This document shows, in pieces, positions 1-6,963 of a DNA stretch of 56,224 nt (its first letter is position 1; the number at the start of each line of letters is the position of its first letter). The notes under the pieces are model-generated. The model searched no databases. It saw only the letters and a program-made list of their open reading frames with translations, and was not told where the DNA came from. A program made the translations under genes and the position numbers. Origin of the DNA: a virus; IMG/VR virus record IMGVR_UViG_3300025131_000046, positions 1 to 56,224 of that record; one strand, given 5' to 3'.

Positions 1-170
1 CCAGCACGAATTTTTCAACTGTTATCAAGGGTAACAGGTACTCTTATATAGGCATGTACAACCATTCTTACCGCGCTCTGCCATTCTCTGGGTAAAAATA
101 TACACCTCCCTACAACCATGTAGAGCAGTGTAACTGCTGCCTGCTTTGTGCCTACTTCTTTCTTTTCCCA

Positions 171-390
171 CTATAATTGTACGTGTGGCACAAATGCCGT
201 TCGACAGCCTTTAAATCCAACCCAATCTCCAAACCCAAGCTGTATCATCTGCCCCAGCATTTTTTCTGCCTCTTTTCGACTAGCAGCAAGCTTTGCATCT
301 ACAAGATCAGTAGCCGTCGATTGCTACGACAGTTCTACTTGTGTCTGGTACAGCAACATCAACATTTACCCAATGACTAGATTCAGACAT
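171..390 (-). pseudogene. Frameshifted small gene, function unknown
   Basis: A start codon overlaps the stop of the upstream leftward gene as TAATG and has a GGAG ribosome site 8 bases upstream, so it looks translationally coupled. The first frame reads 27 residues (beginning MSESSHWVNVDVAVPD) and stops at 307. Another frame then continues with coding-like sequence (DLVDAKLAASRKEAEKMLGQ) to a TAG at 171. The second part has no good start of its own before an internal Met. I read it as one ~70-residue gene broken by a single-base indel near 310. A programmed frameshift or a sequencing error is possible. Function not recognised. Confidence 0.45.
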
Positions 391-704
391 TACTTTTCTC
401 CAGAAGAGGACTTGGGTAACTCAAATACACTCTTAAGATATCCACAAGCTGTTATGTAGATTTGATGTCTTGTAGACTCAGAAAGTGGCGTAGCTCCAAT
501 ATTTTCTCTGATTGTCTGTTCCATAGCCACTACAATAGCTGTTGCAGAGCGTACCTTCTCATCTTCAGATACTGTGTTTTGCGAATGTGTATTCCAGCAG
601 TATGTGGGGTACGCAGGTGGCAGCACGCTGTATGGTGTACTATACTCTGAAGGTGTTATTTCTACATTACCTTCGGAGTCATACGTTGGTTGATAATTTG
701 ACAT
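390..704 (-). CDS. Hypothetical protein (104 aa)
   Basis: Soluble-looking protein with a Tyr/Pro/Ser-rich N-terminal third (about residues 1-40) and a helical C-terminal half (AIVVAMEQTIRENIGA). An AGGA site 8 bases before the ATG supports the start. It is the second gene of a leftward run, 18 bases after the 215-residue gene, and its stop overlaps the start of the broken gene downstream. I do not recognise the family. Confidence 0.7.
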   Translation of the reverse strand: MSNYQPTYDSEGNVEITPSEYSTPYSVLPPAYPTYCWNTHSQNTVSEDEKVRSATAIVVAMEQTIRENIGATPLSESTRHQIYITACGYLKSVFELPKSSSGEK

Positions 705-722
705 TACTTTTTTCCTATTTTA

Positions 723-1370
723 TTAGCAACTACATGTGAAGTACTTAGGCTTCACAGCACATGGTTTACCCATGACATTCTCAACATGCTTCCAGAATAT
801 ATCTGGTATATCTCCATGTGCGTCTCTTCCTACAAAGAACAAATTCTCGTTATCCATCCGGTATGCACCTATTCCATAATCAGGGTGATTTTTAACATCC
901 TCTTCTGCTATATAACCAAGGAGATTTTCAACATACTCTCCTGCTATAGCAGCCATCACAATGTCATAACCAGGACAGTCGGCAATACGCAGGAAGGTTC
1001 TCAACCATACTTCTGAGTCTTCTTTTGTACAAACAATACCATCTACTACAAGTGGCGGTTCCTGATCAAACGCTGGATGTGTCCAATGATGCTTCATATC
1101 CGTAATTGTACGTGGGTACAAAAGTAGCCAAAACCTTTCTCCCTTTTCTACTGCTCGTTTAAGAAAGGGATCAACAACTCCTACAGCATGTTTAACCTCA
1201 GCTTCGCTATCTATCCCTCGTCCTTGTCCATCTGAAGTTAAGACAACATCTTCTCCGACAGCCATCGTCTCAGCAGCAACCAAAGGATAGCAAGCTACAT
1301 GTACCGCATCCCTCTTCTGATCTACAGTTGGTGCTACACCAAGTACAACTTCATCTTTTGTCATTGTCAT
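723..1370 (-). CDS. Hypothetical protein (215 aa)
   Basis: Mixed alpha/beta globular protein with no signal peptide or membrane segment. It starts at tandem ATG codons (MTMTKDEVVLG) with GGAG 10 bases upstream. The middle holds an aromatic patch (RFWLLLYPRTITDMKHHW, about residues 79-96), and the C-terminus ends in the short Cys pair CSC. It heads a leftward operon with the 104-residue gene. No family was recognised and no catalytic motif is obvious. Confidence 0.75.
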   Translation of the reverse strand: MTMTKDEVVLGVAPTVDQKRDAVHVACYPLVAAETMAVGEDVVLTSDGQGRGIDSEAEVKHAVGVVDPFLKRAVEKGERFWLLLYPRTITDMKHHWTHPAFDQEPPLVVDGIVCTKEDSEVWLRTFLRIADCPGYDIVMAAIAGEYVENLLGYIAEEDVKNHPDYGIGAYRMDNENLFFVGRDAHGDIPDIFWKHVENVMGKPCAVKPKYFTCSC

Positions 1371-1371
1371 T

Positions 1372-1601
1372 TACTCTACTCCATCTATTTCAACTTCGGA
1401 GATATCAATCCATCTTCAGATTTATACTTCTCTAGCACTGACCCACAAGATGGTTCAACAGTTTTAAGTTAAGATGACAGGCACTGCTGCTATCATCAGC
1501 ATATAATATAATGTTGTTTGTTGTCCGGTTTTGGTTCATTCATTATCATTCTCCGTGTTCTTCTCTGGAGAAAATAGTTAACTTACTTCTTTTACACTGA
1601 A
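1372..1601 (-). other. Probable decayed coding sequence between leftward genes
   Basis: No intact gene longer than about 20 codons is present. On the minus strand a GGAG-preceded ATG at 1549 opens MIMNEPKPDNKQHYIIC, then hits tandem stops at 1496. Beyond them, coding-like sequence resumes in other frames (for example SVLEKYKSEDGLISPKLK before 1385). This looks like a small gene broken by indels rather than pure regulatory DNA. The reading is tentative. Confidence 0.3.
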
Positions 1602-1991
1602 TCATAGATGATCTCCCCAGCCGATGTCGTTTAGCTGGTCTGGGAAGTATTCGTTGATAATTTCCAACGGCAGATCACTTTCGACCATGCCCTCTTCGGG
1701 ATCGTCGCTCTCGCTTTGCCCGATGAAAATAGCTGGACCTTTGATGTAATCGTTGGGAAGCAACGAGCGGTCCAACTTGGCAAGCATACTGACAACAACG
1801 TCAGTGGCTCGCTGATTGCGATGTAAGTTCTTGGAGATACCATCCTCGTCAACATACAGGACGAATTGCTCGCCCACCCGGACGAGTTCAAGCCATCCAT
1901 CATTCAGTTCGGCCTTGATGTCGTTATAACCAGCAAGACTCTTGATTTCGACAGACCCATTGGGCTGCACAACAATTGCTCGGTTATTCAT
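1602..1991 (-). CDS. DUF3846-like protein
   Basis: 129 residues. The layout follows DUF3846 proteins of phages and mobile elements: an N-terminal MNNRAIVVQPNGSVEI strand pair, a central WLELVRVGEQFVLYVDEDG segment (residues about 33-51), a conserved Asn/Arg region (NLHRNQRATDVV), and the GPAIFIGQ strand (about residues 86-93). An acidic tail follows. AAAGGA lies 8 bases before the ATG. The biochemical role of the family is unsettled. Here it sits among small leftward accessory genes, consistent with host take-over or counter-defence, which is inference. Confidence 0.7.
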   Translation of the reverse strand: MNNRAIVVQPNGSVEIKSLAGYNDIKAELNDGWLELVRVGEQFVLYVDEDGISKNLHRNQRATDVVVSMLAKLDRSLLPNDYIKGPAIFIGQSESDDPEEGMVESDLPLEIINEYFPDQLNDIGWGDHL

Positions 1992-2070
1992 GGTTTTCCT
2001 TTCGATTTAGTGTTCGGGCTACGGGTCGTAATCCCGATGTAATATAATCTACTTTGTATTTAGCATGATG

Positions 2071-2148
2071 TTAGGAAAAAGATTCACCGCCCGTATGATC
2101 CGGGGCAACTTCTTTTGCTTCTTCCTCGTTAGCTGCCTCTACTTCCAT
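2071..2148 (-). CDS. Possible 25-aa acidic peptide
   Basis: MEVEAANEEEAKEVAPDHTG opens a very acidic 25-residue frame just downstream of the zinc-ribbon gene on the same strand. No convincing ribosome binding site is visible. Its composition is protein-like and the position fits the run of small leftward genes, but it could be chance. Confidence 0.25.
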   Translation of the reverse strand: MEVEAANEEEAKEVAPDHTGGESFS

Positions 2149-2172
2149 GTCTTGACAGGCGTATCCAATTCT

Positions 2173-2331
2173 TCATTGAACTTTTGTTAATCGACCTTCA
2201 AACTTACAACTGTTCCGATGACATCCCTTTGATGAATCAAAATGGTGGATAGCCCCACATTGTGGGCATTTCCAACGTCCATATTCATCATATATTTTCT
2301 GTCGTGTTGTCTTTGTCTTCTTTAATTCCAT
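2173..2331 (-). CDS. Small zinc-ribbon protein (52 aa)
   Basis: A basic N-terminus (MELKKTKTTRQK) is followed by a compact metal site: CPQCG at about residues 23-27, then HH, then CHRNSC at about 37-42. The CxxC...CxxxxC/H pattern is that of a single zinc ribbon. The start follows the upstream stop after one base (TGAG-ATG), so it is likely coupled to the 28-residue peptide before it. Likely a nucleic-acid or protein-binding adaptor; the exact role is unknown. Confidence 0.7.
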   Translation of the reverse strand: MELKKTKTTRQKIYDEYGRWKCPQCGAIHHFDSSKGCHRNSCKFEGRLTKVQ

Positions 2332-2332
2332 C

Positions 2333-2419
2333 TCAAAACCCTGCTATCAAAAGATCATAGACAGTCTTCTCATACTCTGAAGCAGCTTCATAAGGGGTCA
2401 TCCCCCAAATCCTTTTCAT
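2333..2419 (-). CDS. Possible 28-aa peptide coupled to the zinc-ribbon gene
   Basis: Reads MKRIWGMTPYEAASEYEKTV and ends IAGF, with its stop one base before the next ATG. An amphipathic helix is predicted by eye from AASEYEKTVYDLL. The GGGG before the ATG could act as ribosome site. It is short, so support rests on the coupling geometry and protein-like composition. Confidence 0.4.
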   Translation of the reverse strand: MKRIWGMTPYEAASEYEKTVYDLLIAGF

Positions 2420-2479
2420 CCCCGCATAATAAAAAGAGTAAAATCAACATCATCTCTTTTTACAGGTTGGCCTAACACT

Positions 2480-2668
2480 TCAATGTCCTGCATCGCTAAA
2501 TTCTTTCTTTGTTAATTCAATTAACAGGTGGTCATGCTTGTGCGTAAGAAATAATCTATACTCCGTCTTGCTACGCAATATTCTAGCAACTTCTTTCACT
2601 GTGCTTGCTACAGAATCAGATGGGTAAGACTGTGTTGACCCCAGAACAAAATCAGCATGCTCGCTCAT
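2480..2668 (-). CDS. Hypothetical protein (62 aa)
   Basis: Small soluble protein (MSEHADFVLGSTQSYPSD...) whose middle forms a likely helix (VASTVKEVARILRS) followed by two strands (EYRLFLTHKHDHLLIEL). GGGAG lies 12 bases before the ATG. No known motif. It begins another short leftward cluster upstream of the zinc-ribbon gene. Confidence 0.6.
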   Translation of the reverse strand: MSEHADFVLGSTQSYPSDSVASTVKEVARILRSKTEYRLFLTHKHDHLLIELTKKEFSDAGH

Positions 2669-2712
2669 TGTTTTCTATTTCTCCCTTCTAAGTAAAAACA
2701 CCCGCTCCTATT

Positions 2713-2832
2713 TCATACTTCAAACGGGATACTAAAATGCCGGTCTCTCCCGGCTGTCACCTCGTAACGCACAACCAAGCCATCGTTAAGCTCTTGCCGA
2801 GTTGCCGTCTCGTTGCGTAATTGGATTTGCAT
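2713..2832 (-). CDS. Possible 39-aa protein
   Basis: MQIQLRNETATRQELNDGLV opens a frame ending HFSIPFEV with protein-like alternation of polar and aliphatic residues. The frame stays open further upstream into the tRNA-like gene, but that part reads as noise (Cys/Arg-rich). No clear ribosome site. Another frame over the same stretch is also open, so the call is weak. Confidence 0.25.
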   Translation of the reverse strand: MQIQLRNETATRQELNDGLVVRYEVTAGRDRHFSIPFEV

Positions 2833-2953
2833 CCGAGGTTGAGAGTTCCCAAGTCCACCGCAACTGCGGTCCCGTACATGTCCGACATCGGCACGGGCGA
2901 GATTGCTTTGCCCTTTCGGGTAAGGAGGTCGGAAACCTTGCTCGCCTGAAAAG

Positions 2954-3074
2954 TGGGAGAGGCAGGAATAGAACCTGCAAATAATCAAGCGTGTTGCAAA
3001 CTTGATTGAACTAGCACATGCGGGTTTCAACGTATGTTGTCTTGCTAGCGTGTCTACCATTCCACCACTCTCCC
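2954..3074 (-). tRNA. Atypical tRNA-Leu-like RNA with enlarged anticodon arm
   Basis: Read leftward, a 7-bp acceptor pairs GGGAGAG with CTCTCCC. A class II D-arm (GTGGAATGGTAGACAC) and a perfect 5-bp T-arm (GCAGG-TTCTATT-CCTGC) are present. A long variable-arm hairpin pairs AATCAAG with CTTGATT. At the anticodon position the 5-bp stem CTAGC/GCTAG encloses about 28 bases instead of 7, itself able to fold (ACAT/ATGT), and no orthodox anticodon loop with U33 is visible. Total 121 bases against about 85 for a normal tRNA-Leu. It has its own promoter just upstream. A decoy, non-coding tRNA mimic or decayed tRNA are all possible; the anticodon cannot be assigned. Confidence 0.6.
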
Positions 3075-3087
3075 AATCTTCTCGCAC

Positions 3088-3116
3088 ACTATAGCAGCAT
3101 ACATAACATGGGGCAA
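3088..3116 (-). promoter_or_regulatory. Sigma70-type promoter of the tRNA-like gene
   Basis: On the minus strand TTGCCC and TATAGT are separated by 17 bases, and predicted transcription begins about 6-8 bases before the tRNA acceptor stem. Placement immediately upstream of the structured RNA supports an independent transcription unit. Confidence 0.6.
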
Positions 3117-3137
3117 CCCCCAGATGGCTCAAATTCC

Positions 3138-3163
3138 TTGTACACCCCGTGTACACTGTACAA
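3138..3163. promoter_or_regulatory. Triple TGTACA motif upstream of the tRNA-like promoter
   Basis: Three TGTACA hexamers lie within 25 bases, forming an outer inverted pair TTGTACA/TGTACAA around the inner palindrome GTGTACAC. They sit 22 bases beyond the -35 box of the tRNA-like promoter, in the position of an activator or repressor site. No binder is identified. Confidence 0.35.
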
Positions 3164-3270
3164 AATATATTCCAGAATAGACCTTGCGTAAGCAATACTT
3201 TTCAATTATACTGGCGTGTACGGATGAGTGTTATTTCTTATATATTTATATATAAGGGATAACAGCAATC

Positions 3271-3456
3271 TTGTATAACGTTATGAATCACGTTTCTAAA
3301 CGATCAAGATCGTACGCAGCATTCCTCAAACGCTCCAGTTCGTCTGTAGAGCGTCTTTCTCCCCCGGACGATGAAAATACCGTCTGGCCTGCTTTAAGCT
3401 TCATCTGGGCTATCCTGGAACGCGGAACAGCACCTAAAGAGGACTGCTCTGAGTAA
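3271..3456 (+). CDS. Possible small protein (61 aa)
   Basis: Basic, Ser-rich N-terminus (NHVSKRSRSYAAFLKRSSSS) followed by VWPALSFIWAILERG. Alternative Met at residue 5. No good ribosome site precedes either Met, and it lies alone in a 600-base region between the leftward and rightward blocks. It may be a chance frame. The surrounding DNA holds an AT-rich palindromic stretch near 3240 and an inverted repeat at its 3' end. Confidence 0.3.
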   Translation: MYNVMNHVSKRSRSYAAFLKRSSSSVERLSPPDDENTVWPALSFIWAILERGTAPKEDCSE

Positions 3457-3529
3457 AAACACTCGAAATGCTGTATTTTAGGTCACTTTTTGCTGAATAT
3501 GGCACTATCGGTTCTGAGTGTTTTTACTC
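3451..3529. repeat. 14-bp perfect inverted repeat
   Basis: GAGTAAAAACACTC at 3451-3464 is the exact reverse complement of GAGTGTTTTTACTC at 3516-3529, with a 51-base loop. The arms flank the gap between the leftward block and the first rightward gene. It could be a weak bidirectional terminator or the ends of a small mobile sequence. No gene is inside. Confidence 0.5.
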
Positions 3530-3691
3530 CCAGAGGCACTTTTGAAGCTCGGATTGTCCCAAACCCTAGTATTCCACCCTACCCCCACCATATCTGAAGG
3601 CAATTCTGGCTCATTTTTAGCTCAACTCAGAAACCATTTACATCTGTTCAGGAGATTTCTCCTAATTTGGCTTGACCAGCACTAGAAGCAC

Positions 3692-4204
3692 ATGTATGCT
3701 GATCAGCACCAGTATAACAATTCTGGCGTAATCATGAATTTTGACATTGAGCCATACTGCCCGACATCTCATCGAGATGGTGTGCGACTTGTTGAGCGTC
3801 AAGCTCGGGAACATCCCTGGTCGAACGCTCGTTTAATCATGCTGCTGAACCTAAGAGCCACACGCACATTTGTAGCTTGTGACCAAGGCTTTGTTGCTGG
3901 GTTCGCCATCTCACATATTCACACACGCTCAAATACACTTGAACTAATTACAGTCTGCGTATTATCTGAATTCCGTAGACGAGGAATTGGGACACGCTTA
4001 ATCAATGCCGTGCTTGATTGTGCGGGCGACAATGAATTGGATGTGATCTGTGAGATTAAGGAAAGAAACCTTGATGTGCAGATGACGATGAAAGCTGTTG
4101 GGTTGTTATGTACCAAGATCGTTAGCTTTTCCCCAGAAGAAGACTCGCTGTATGTATTTCAGTTGGAACCTAACGCCAGCGTATTTACGCCATATGATTA
4201 TTGA
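3692..4204 (+). CDS. GNAT-family N-acetyltransferase
   Basis: Single GNAT fold: N-terminal strand/helix pair (ERQAREHPWSNARL), a beta4 strand (TLELITVCVL), and the acetyl-CoA binding motif A with RRRGIGTRLINAVLD (R/Q-x-x-G-x-G/A), followed by a typical AxN-like segment and C-terminal strand (SLYVFQLEP). It resembles RimI-type enzymes that acetylate protein N-termini or small amines; the substrate cannot be told. A second Met at residue 15 (3734) starts MNFDIEPYCP and may be the true start because neither has a strong ribosome site. First gene of the rightward late block. Confidence 0.8.
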   Translation: MYADQHQYNNSGVIMNFDIEPYCPTSHRDGVRLVERQAREHPWSNARLIMLLNLRATRTFVACDQGFVAGFAISHIHTRSNTLELITVCVLSEFRRRGIGTRLINAVLDCAGDNELDVICEIKERNLDVQMTMKAVGLLCTKIVSFSPEEDSLYVFQLEPNASVFTPYDY

Positions 4205-4235
4205 TTTTATGGTCAATGAATGAGGCAGTAAAGTA

Positions 4236-5150
4236 ATGGATTTTCCATGTGCGATTGTTGATTGTTTTGCTCAACATCCTAACTTGTGTCGATTGTCGAT
4301 TGCAAAAAAGACTGTGAAAGGAAAGCCAATTGATCAGGTAGCGGTTAAGTTTGTGATGGCAGAGAAAAAACTTCTTGAGTTTGTACCAGTAGATGAACTT
4401 GTGCCTGACATCTTTCTTGAGGCACCGACTGATGTTGTTCAGGGAAAGCCAGCATACACATTTGAGATTAAAGCTAATCAGGCTGTTGCTTTTCGACCAC
4501 AAGGTAAGGGAATCAATTTACCTCTTGGTCATAGACAAGATACTGATCCTCTTATTGGCGGCATTCAAATTACTGCTGACATGGGACAGAAGGCCGGTAC
4601 ACTCGGAGGTTTTATTCAAGACTCTCATGGTCAGTGGGTAATGCTGACATCTCATGCTGTTGTTCAGTCAACAGTTGAGGGAGTGTATCAAGCCGGGCCA
4701 AAAGGAAGAAAGATTGGAGCATATCGTAATTATCCTGCCGAACTTGGTTTTCCAGTTGCGGTACATATGGAGCCAGATTTAAGGTTTCAGCCACGAGCAA
4801 TTATGGGTATTGATGTACCTGTTTTGCTGGATGAATACACTGTGCCAACATTAGGTATGAAAGTAGTAAAATCTGGCAGAACAACAGGTGTTACAACAGG
4901 TGTTGTATCAGAAGTTAATACTTTTGCTTTCTTGTCTCAGGTAAATGGTGATGAGCACTACTCAGAATTTATGGCTGAGTTGTTTGTTGTTGAGTCTGAC
5001 ACCAAGGCTACATTTGCAACTAATGGTGATGCTGGAGCGTTAATCATTCATGATGGCGGGATTATTGGTATGGTTATTGGGGGTACAGAAAAGGAAACAC
5101 TTTGCTGTACATCAGAAGCAATCTCCGATTGCATTGACCAAACTGATTGA
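4236..5150 (+). CDS. Trypsin-like protease-fold protein lacking the catalytic serine
   Basis: 304 residues with a chymotrypsin-like pattern in the C-terminal two-thirds. A GTLGGFIQDSHGQWVMLTSHAV segment carries the histidine (H140), and a linker TSGVVS-like region (SGRTTGVTTGVVSEV, 213-227) precedes ATNGDAGALIIHDGGIIGMV, where GDSG is expected. Residue 266 is Ala, so the nucleophile is missing. The N-terminal ~115 residues are a separate alpha/beta domain. No signal peptide. A binding or structural pseudoprotease is more likely than an active enzyme. Confidence 0.65.
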   Translation: MDFPCAIVDCFAQHPNLCRLSIAKKTVKGKPIDQVAVKFVMAEKKLLEFVPVDELVPDIFLEAPTDVVQGKPAYTFEIKANQAVAFRPQGKGINLPLGHRQDTDPLIGGIQITADMGQKAGTLGGFIQDSHGQWVMLTSHAVVQSTVEGVYQAGPKGRKIGAYRNYPAELGFPVAVHMEPDLRFQPRAIMGIDVPVLLDEYTVPTLGMKVVKSGRTTGVTTGVVSEVNTFAFLSQVNGDEHYSEFMAELFVVESDTKATFATNGDAGALIIHDGGIIGMVIGGTEKETLCCTSEAISDCIDQTD

Positions 5151-5250
5151 CAGACGACAATAATTTAAGTAGTCTAATTACTGACAAATCAATTCTTTGC
5201 ATGATTACCATCTCATCTCATCATGCGTAATATTTACTTGTTGGAAAGAC

Positions 5251-5544
5251 ATGATGAGTACAAAACAAAAAGAGAATCTGTGGGAGATGTTTAACACAGT
5301 TATTAAGTGGAGCTATCCTCCTATAAGTGGATTAGTTGTATTTCTAGTTGCGGGACACATTAGCCAAGAAATTCGTTTGTCTGAGCTTGAATCGAACCGC
5401 TGGACCGAACGCGAGCAGGCACAGTTTGAAAAAGAACATACACGGGAATTCAATACGCAGATACGGAAAGTCAGAGACGACTTGCATTTGATTCGTGAAT
5501 CGCAAGCTCGGTTGGAAACCAAACTCGAAAATGTAAACAAGTAG
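5251..5544 (+). CDS. Membrane-anchored coiled-coil protein (holin-like candidate)
   Basis: Start taken at the ATG ATG pair after GGAAAG. One transmembrane helix (PPISGLVVFLVAGHI, about residues 21-36) is followed by a highly charged coiled coil (EREQAQFEKEHTREFNTQ to the end). Size (97 aa) and topology resemble phage lysis accessories or spanin/holin-type proteins. It lies next to exported and peptidoglycan-binding-type proteins, which favours a cell-envelope role. The lysis assignment is inferred. Confidence 0.5.
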   Translation: MMSTKQKENLWEMFNTVIKWSYPPISGLVVFLVAGHISQEIRLSELESNRWTEREQAQFEKEHTREFNTQIRKVRDDLHLIRESQARLETKLENVNK

Positions 5545-5553
5545 GGGTAAGCC

Positions 5554-6180
5554 ATGAAGAAGGATGTGGCAGTGTGGTTATTGGTGTGGCTAGTAGCAAT
5601 GGTTGCTTGCTCAGCAGTAGGCTACGCATACACAACGTACGTAGTGCTGAAAACATCCAAGGGGTACTTTGTTGTGGCAGAAGGACCGGATGGTATGCCT
5701 GTTACTACTGAGGCAGCGTTGCAAGACCTCACTGGAAGAGTTCCGCCTGTTGATCCAGACGATGATAATGATGATGGTGATAATGATGATAATGATGATA
5801 ATGATGATGGTGAGGATGGTGAGGACTTGCCAGATGGACGGTTTGGGCTAGCACCACTTACGAGGCAATTGGCAACAACCCTTGTAGAAGACAAGCACCG
5901 TTCAGCGGCTGCAAAACTTACCGACGCTTACGCCATTGTGGTTGAACAAGCATCCGACGACAGCTTCGAGAACGTTCAGCAGATGGTTACCGTCCAAAAG
6001 GGTGTCAACGCGAATGTGCTAAAAATGGAGAATATACCTACCAAATCATGGAAGCCATTTTTCACAGCACTAGGTAAAGCCTTAAGTGATTTGCAACGCA
6101 GCGGGAAGCTGAAAACAACAATCAAGGATCACATCATCGCATGGGAAGAGATAGCGATGGGATTGGATGCGGTCAAATGA
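5554..6180 (+). CDS. Signal-anchored protein with Asp/Asn-rich linker
   Basis: N-terminal signal anchor (VAVWLLVWLVAMVACSAVGY, residues 5-24). After about 45 residues comes a run of some 30 Asp/Asn/Glu/Gly (DDDNDDGDNDDNDD...), encoded by GATGATAAT-type triplets, then a helical C-terminal domain (about 95-208). The acidic linker may bind Ca2+ or act as a spacer outside the membrane. It overlaps the metalloprotease gene by ATGA, so the two are likely co-translated. Confidence 0.65.
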   Translation: MKKDVAVWLLVWLVAMVACSAVGYAYTTYVVLKTSKGYFVVAEGPDGMPVTTEAALQDLTGRVPPVDPDDDNDDGDNDDNDDNDDGEDGEDLPDGRFGLAPLTRQLATTLVEDKHRSAAAKLTDAYAIVVEQASDDSFENVQQMVTVQKGVNANVLKMENIPTKSWKPFFTALGKALSDLQRSGKLKTTIKDHIIAWEEIAMGLDAVK

Positions 6181-6956
6181 CAGATTTTCTGGAGCCCCTA
6201 CCAAAGGCTGACGACGCGATCATTCAGAATCGACTAACATCGTTAGGTTATGTTGGTAAACTCGCTGAGACAATCAAGAAGTTCCAGGCGTTCAACGGAC
6301 TCAAGGATGACGGAGACTGTGGACCTATTACCTCTCAACTCCTGTTGTATGCTCCCCGTTGTGGTTGTGATGACGTTCAACGTTCTGGGCTTTGTCGGTT
6401 TCCTCATAAGGATGTGAGGTGGTGGCATGATATGTCTTTCTCAGGACTGTCGTCTGAGGAAGTGCAACGAGCATATAAGGCAGCATGGAAAGTCTGGAAC
6501 AATGTTTGTGGGCTAGCAGCAATTGAAACGGGTTCAAAATCCCTCGCAAACGTGTACGCACACGCAAGAAGAATTGATGGAGGTGGGGGAACGCTTGCTT
6601 GGTCTTACTTGAGTTGCGGTGCTGACGAAGACACACAATTGGAACAGCGGTACGACACGAGCGAGAGTTGGGGGTATCGTTCATTCCGTCGAGTGGCGAT
6701 CCACGAGATCGGTCACGCTCTCGGATTTGATCATAGTCCAAATCGTTCTTCTATCATGTATGCCTACTCCAACGCAGATGTAAATGAGTTGTCAGCGGAA
6801 GACATCCAGGGAGCAATCAAACGTTATGGAGAAAATACTAATCCAACTCCACCTATACCACCAACGCCTCCTGATAATGGGCCTGTTATCACGGGAGAAA
6901 TCGGAATTGACGGTATACCATACTGGCTTGTGAAGAAAATCGACTACAACCCATGA
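6177..6956 (+). CDS. Matrixin-like metalloprotease with peptidoglycan-binding domain and cysteine-switch motif
   Basis: Residues 10-58 resemble a PG_binding_1 domain (QNRLTSLGYVGKLAETIKKFQ). PRCGCDDV at 60-67 matches the PRCGxPD inhibitory switch of matrix metalloproteases. The catalytic zinc site HEIGHALGFDH (176-186) is complete, with a Met-turn at SSIMYAYS. A Pro-rich linker and a 25-residue tail follow. Start 6177 is preferred because it overlaps the upstream stop as ATGA. No signal peptide is visible, so it would act as a virion component or after lysis. It may digest host surface protein or cell-wall material. Confidence 0.85.
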   Translation: MTDFLEPLPKADDAIIQNRLTSLGYVGKLAETIKKFQAFNGLKDDGDCGPITSQLLLYAPRCGCDDVQRSGLCRFPHKDVRWWHDMSFSGLSSEEVQRAYKAAWKVWNNVCGLAAIETGSKSLANVYAHARRIDGGGGTLAWSYLSCGADEDTQLEQRYDTSESWGYRSFRRVAIHEIGHALGFDHSPNRSSIMYAYSNADVNELSAEDIQGAIKRYGENTNPTPPIPPTPPDNGPVITGEIGIDGIPYWLVKKIDYNP

Positions 6957-6963
6957 GGCTATT

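Noticed and set aside
148-459. Rightward 103-residue frame at the left end
   Set aside because: Antisense to a better-supported leftward gene with ribosome site; Cys/Ser-rich noise.
2713-3195. 160-residue leftward frame through the tRNA-like gene
   Set aside because: Covers a structured RNA and its promoter; only the last ~39 codons look protein-like.
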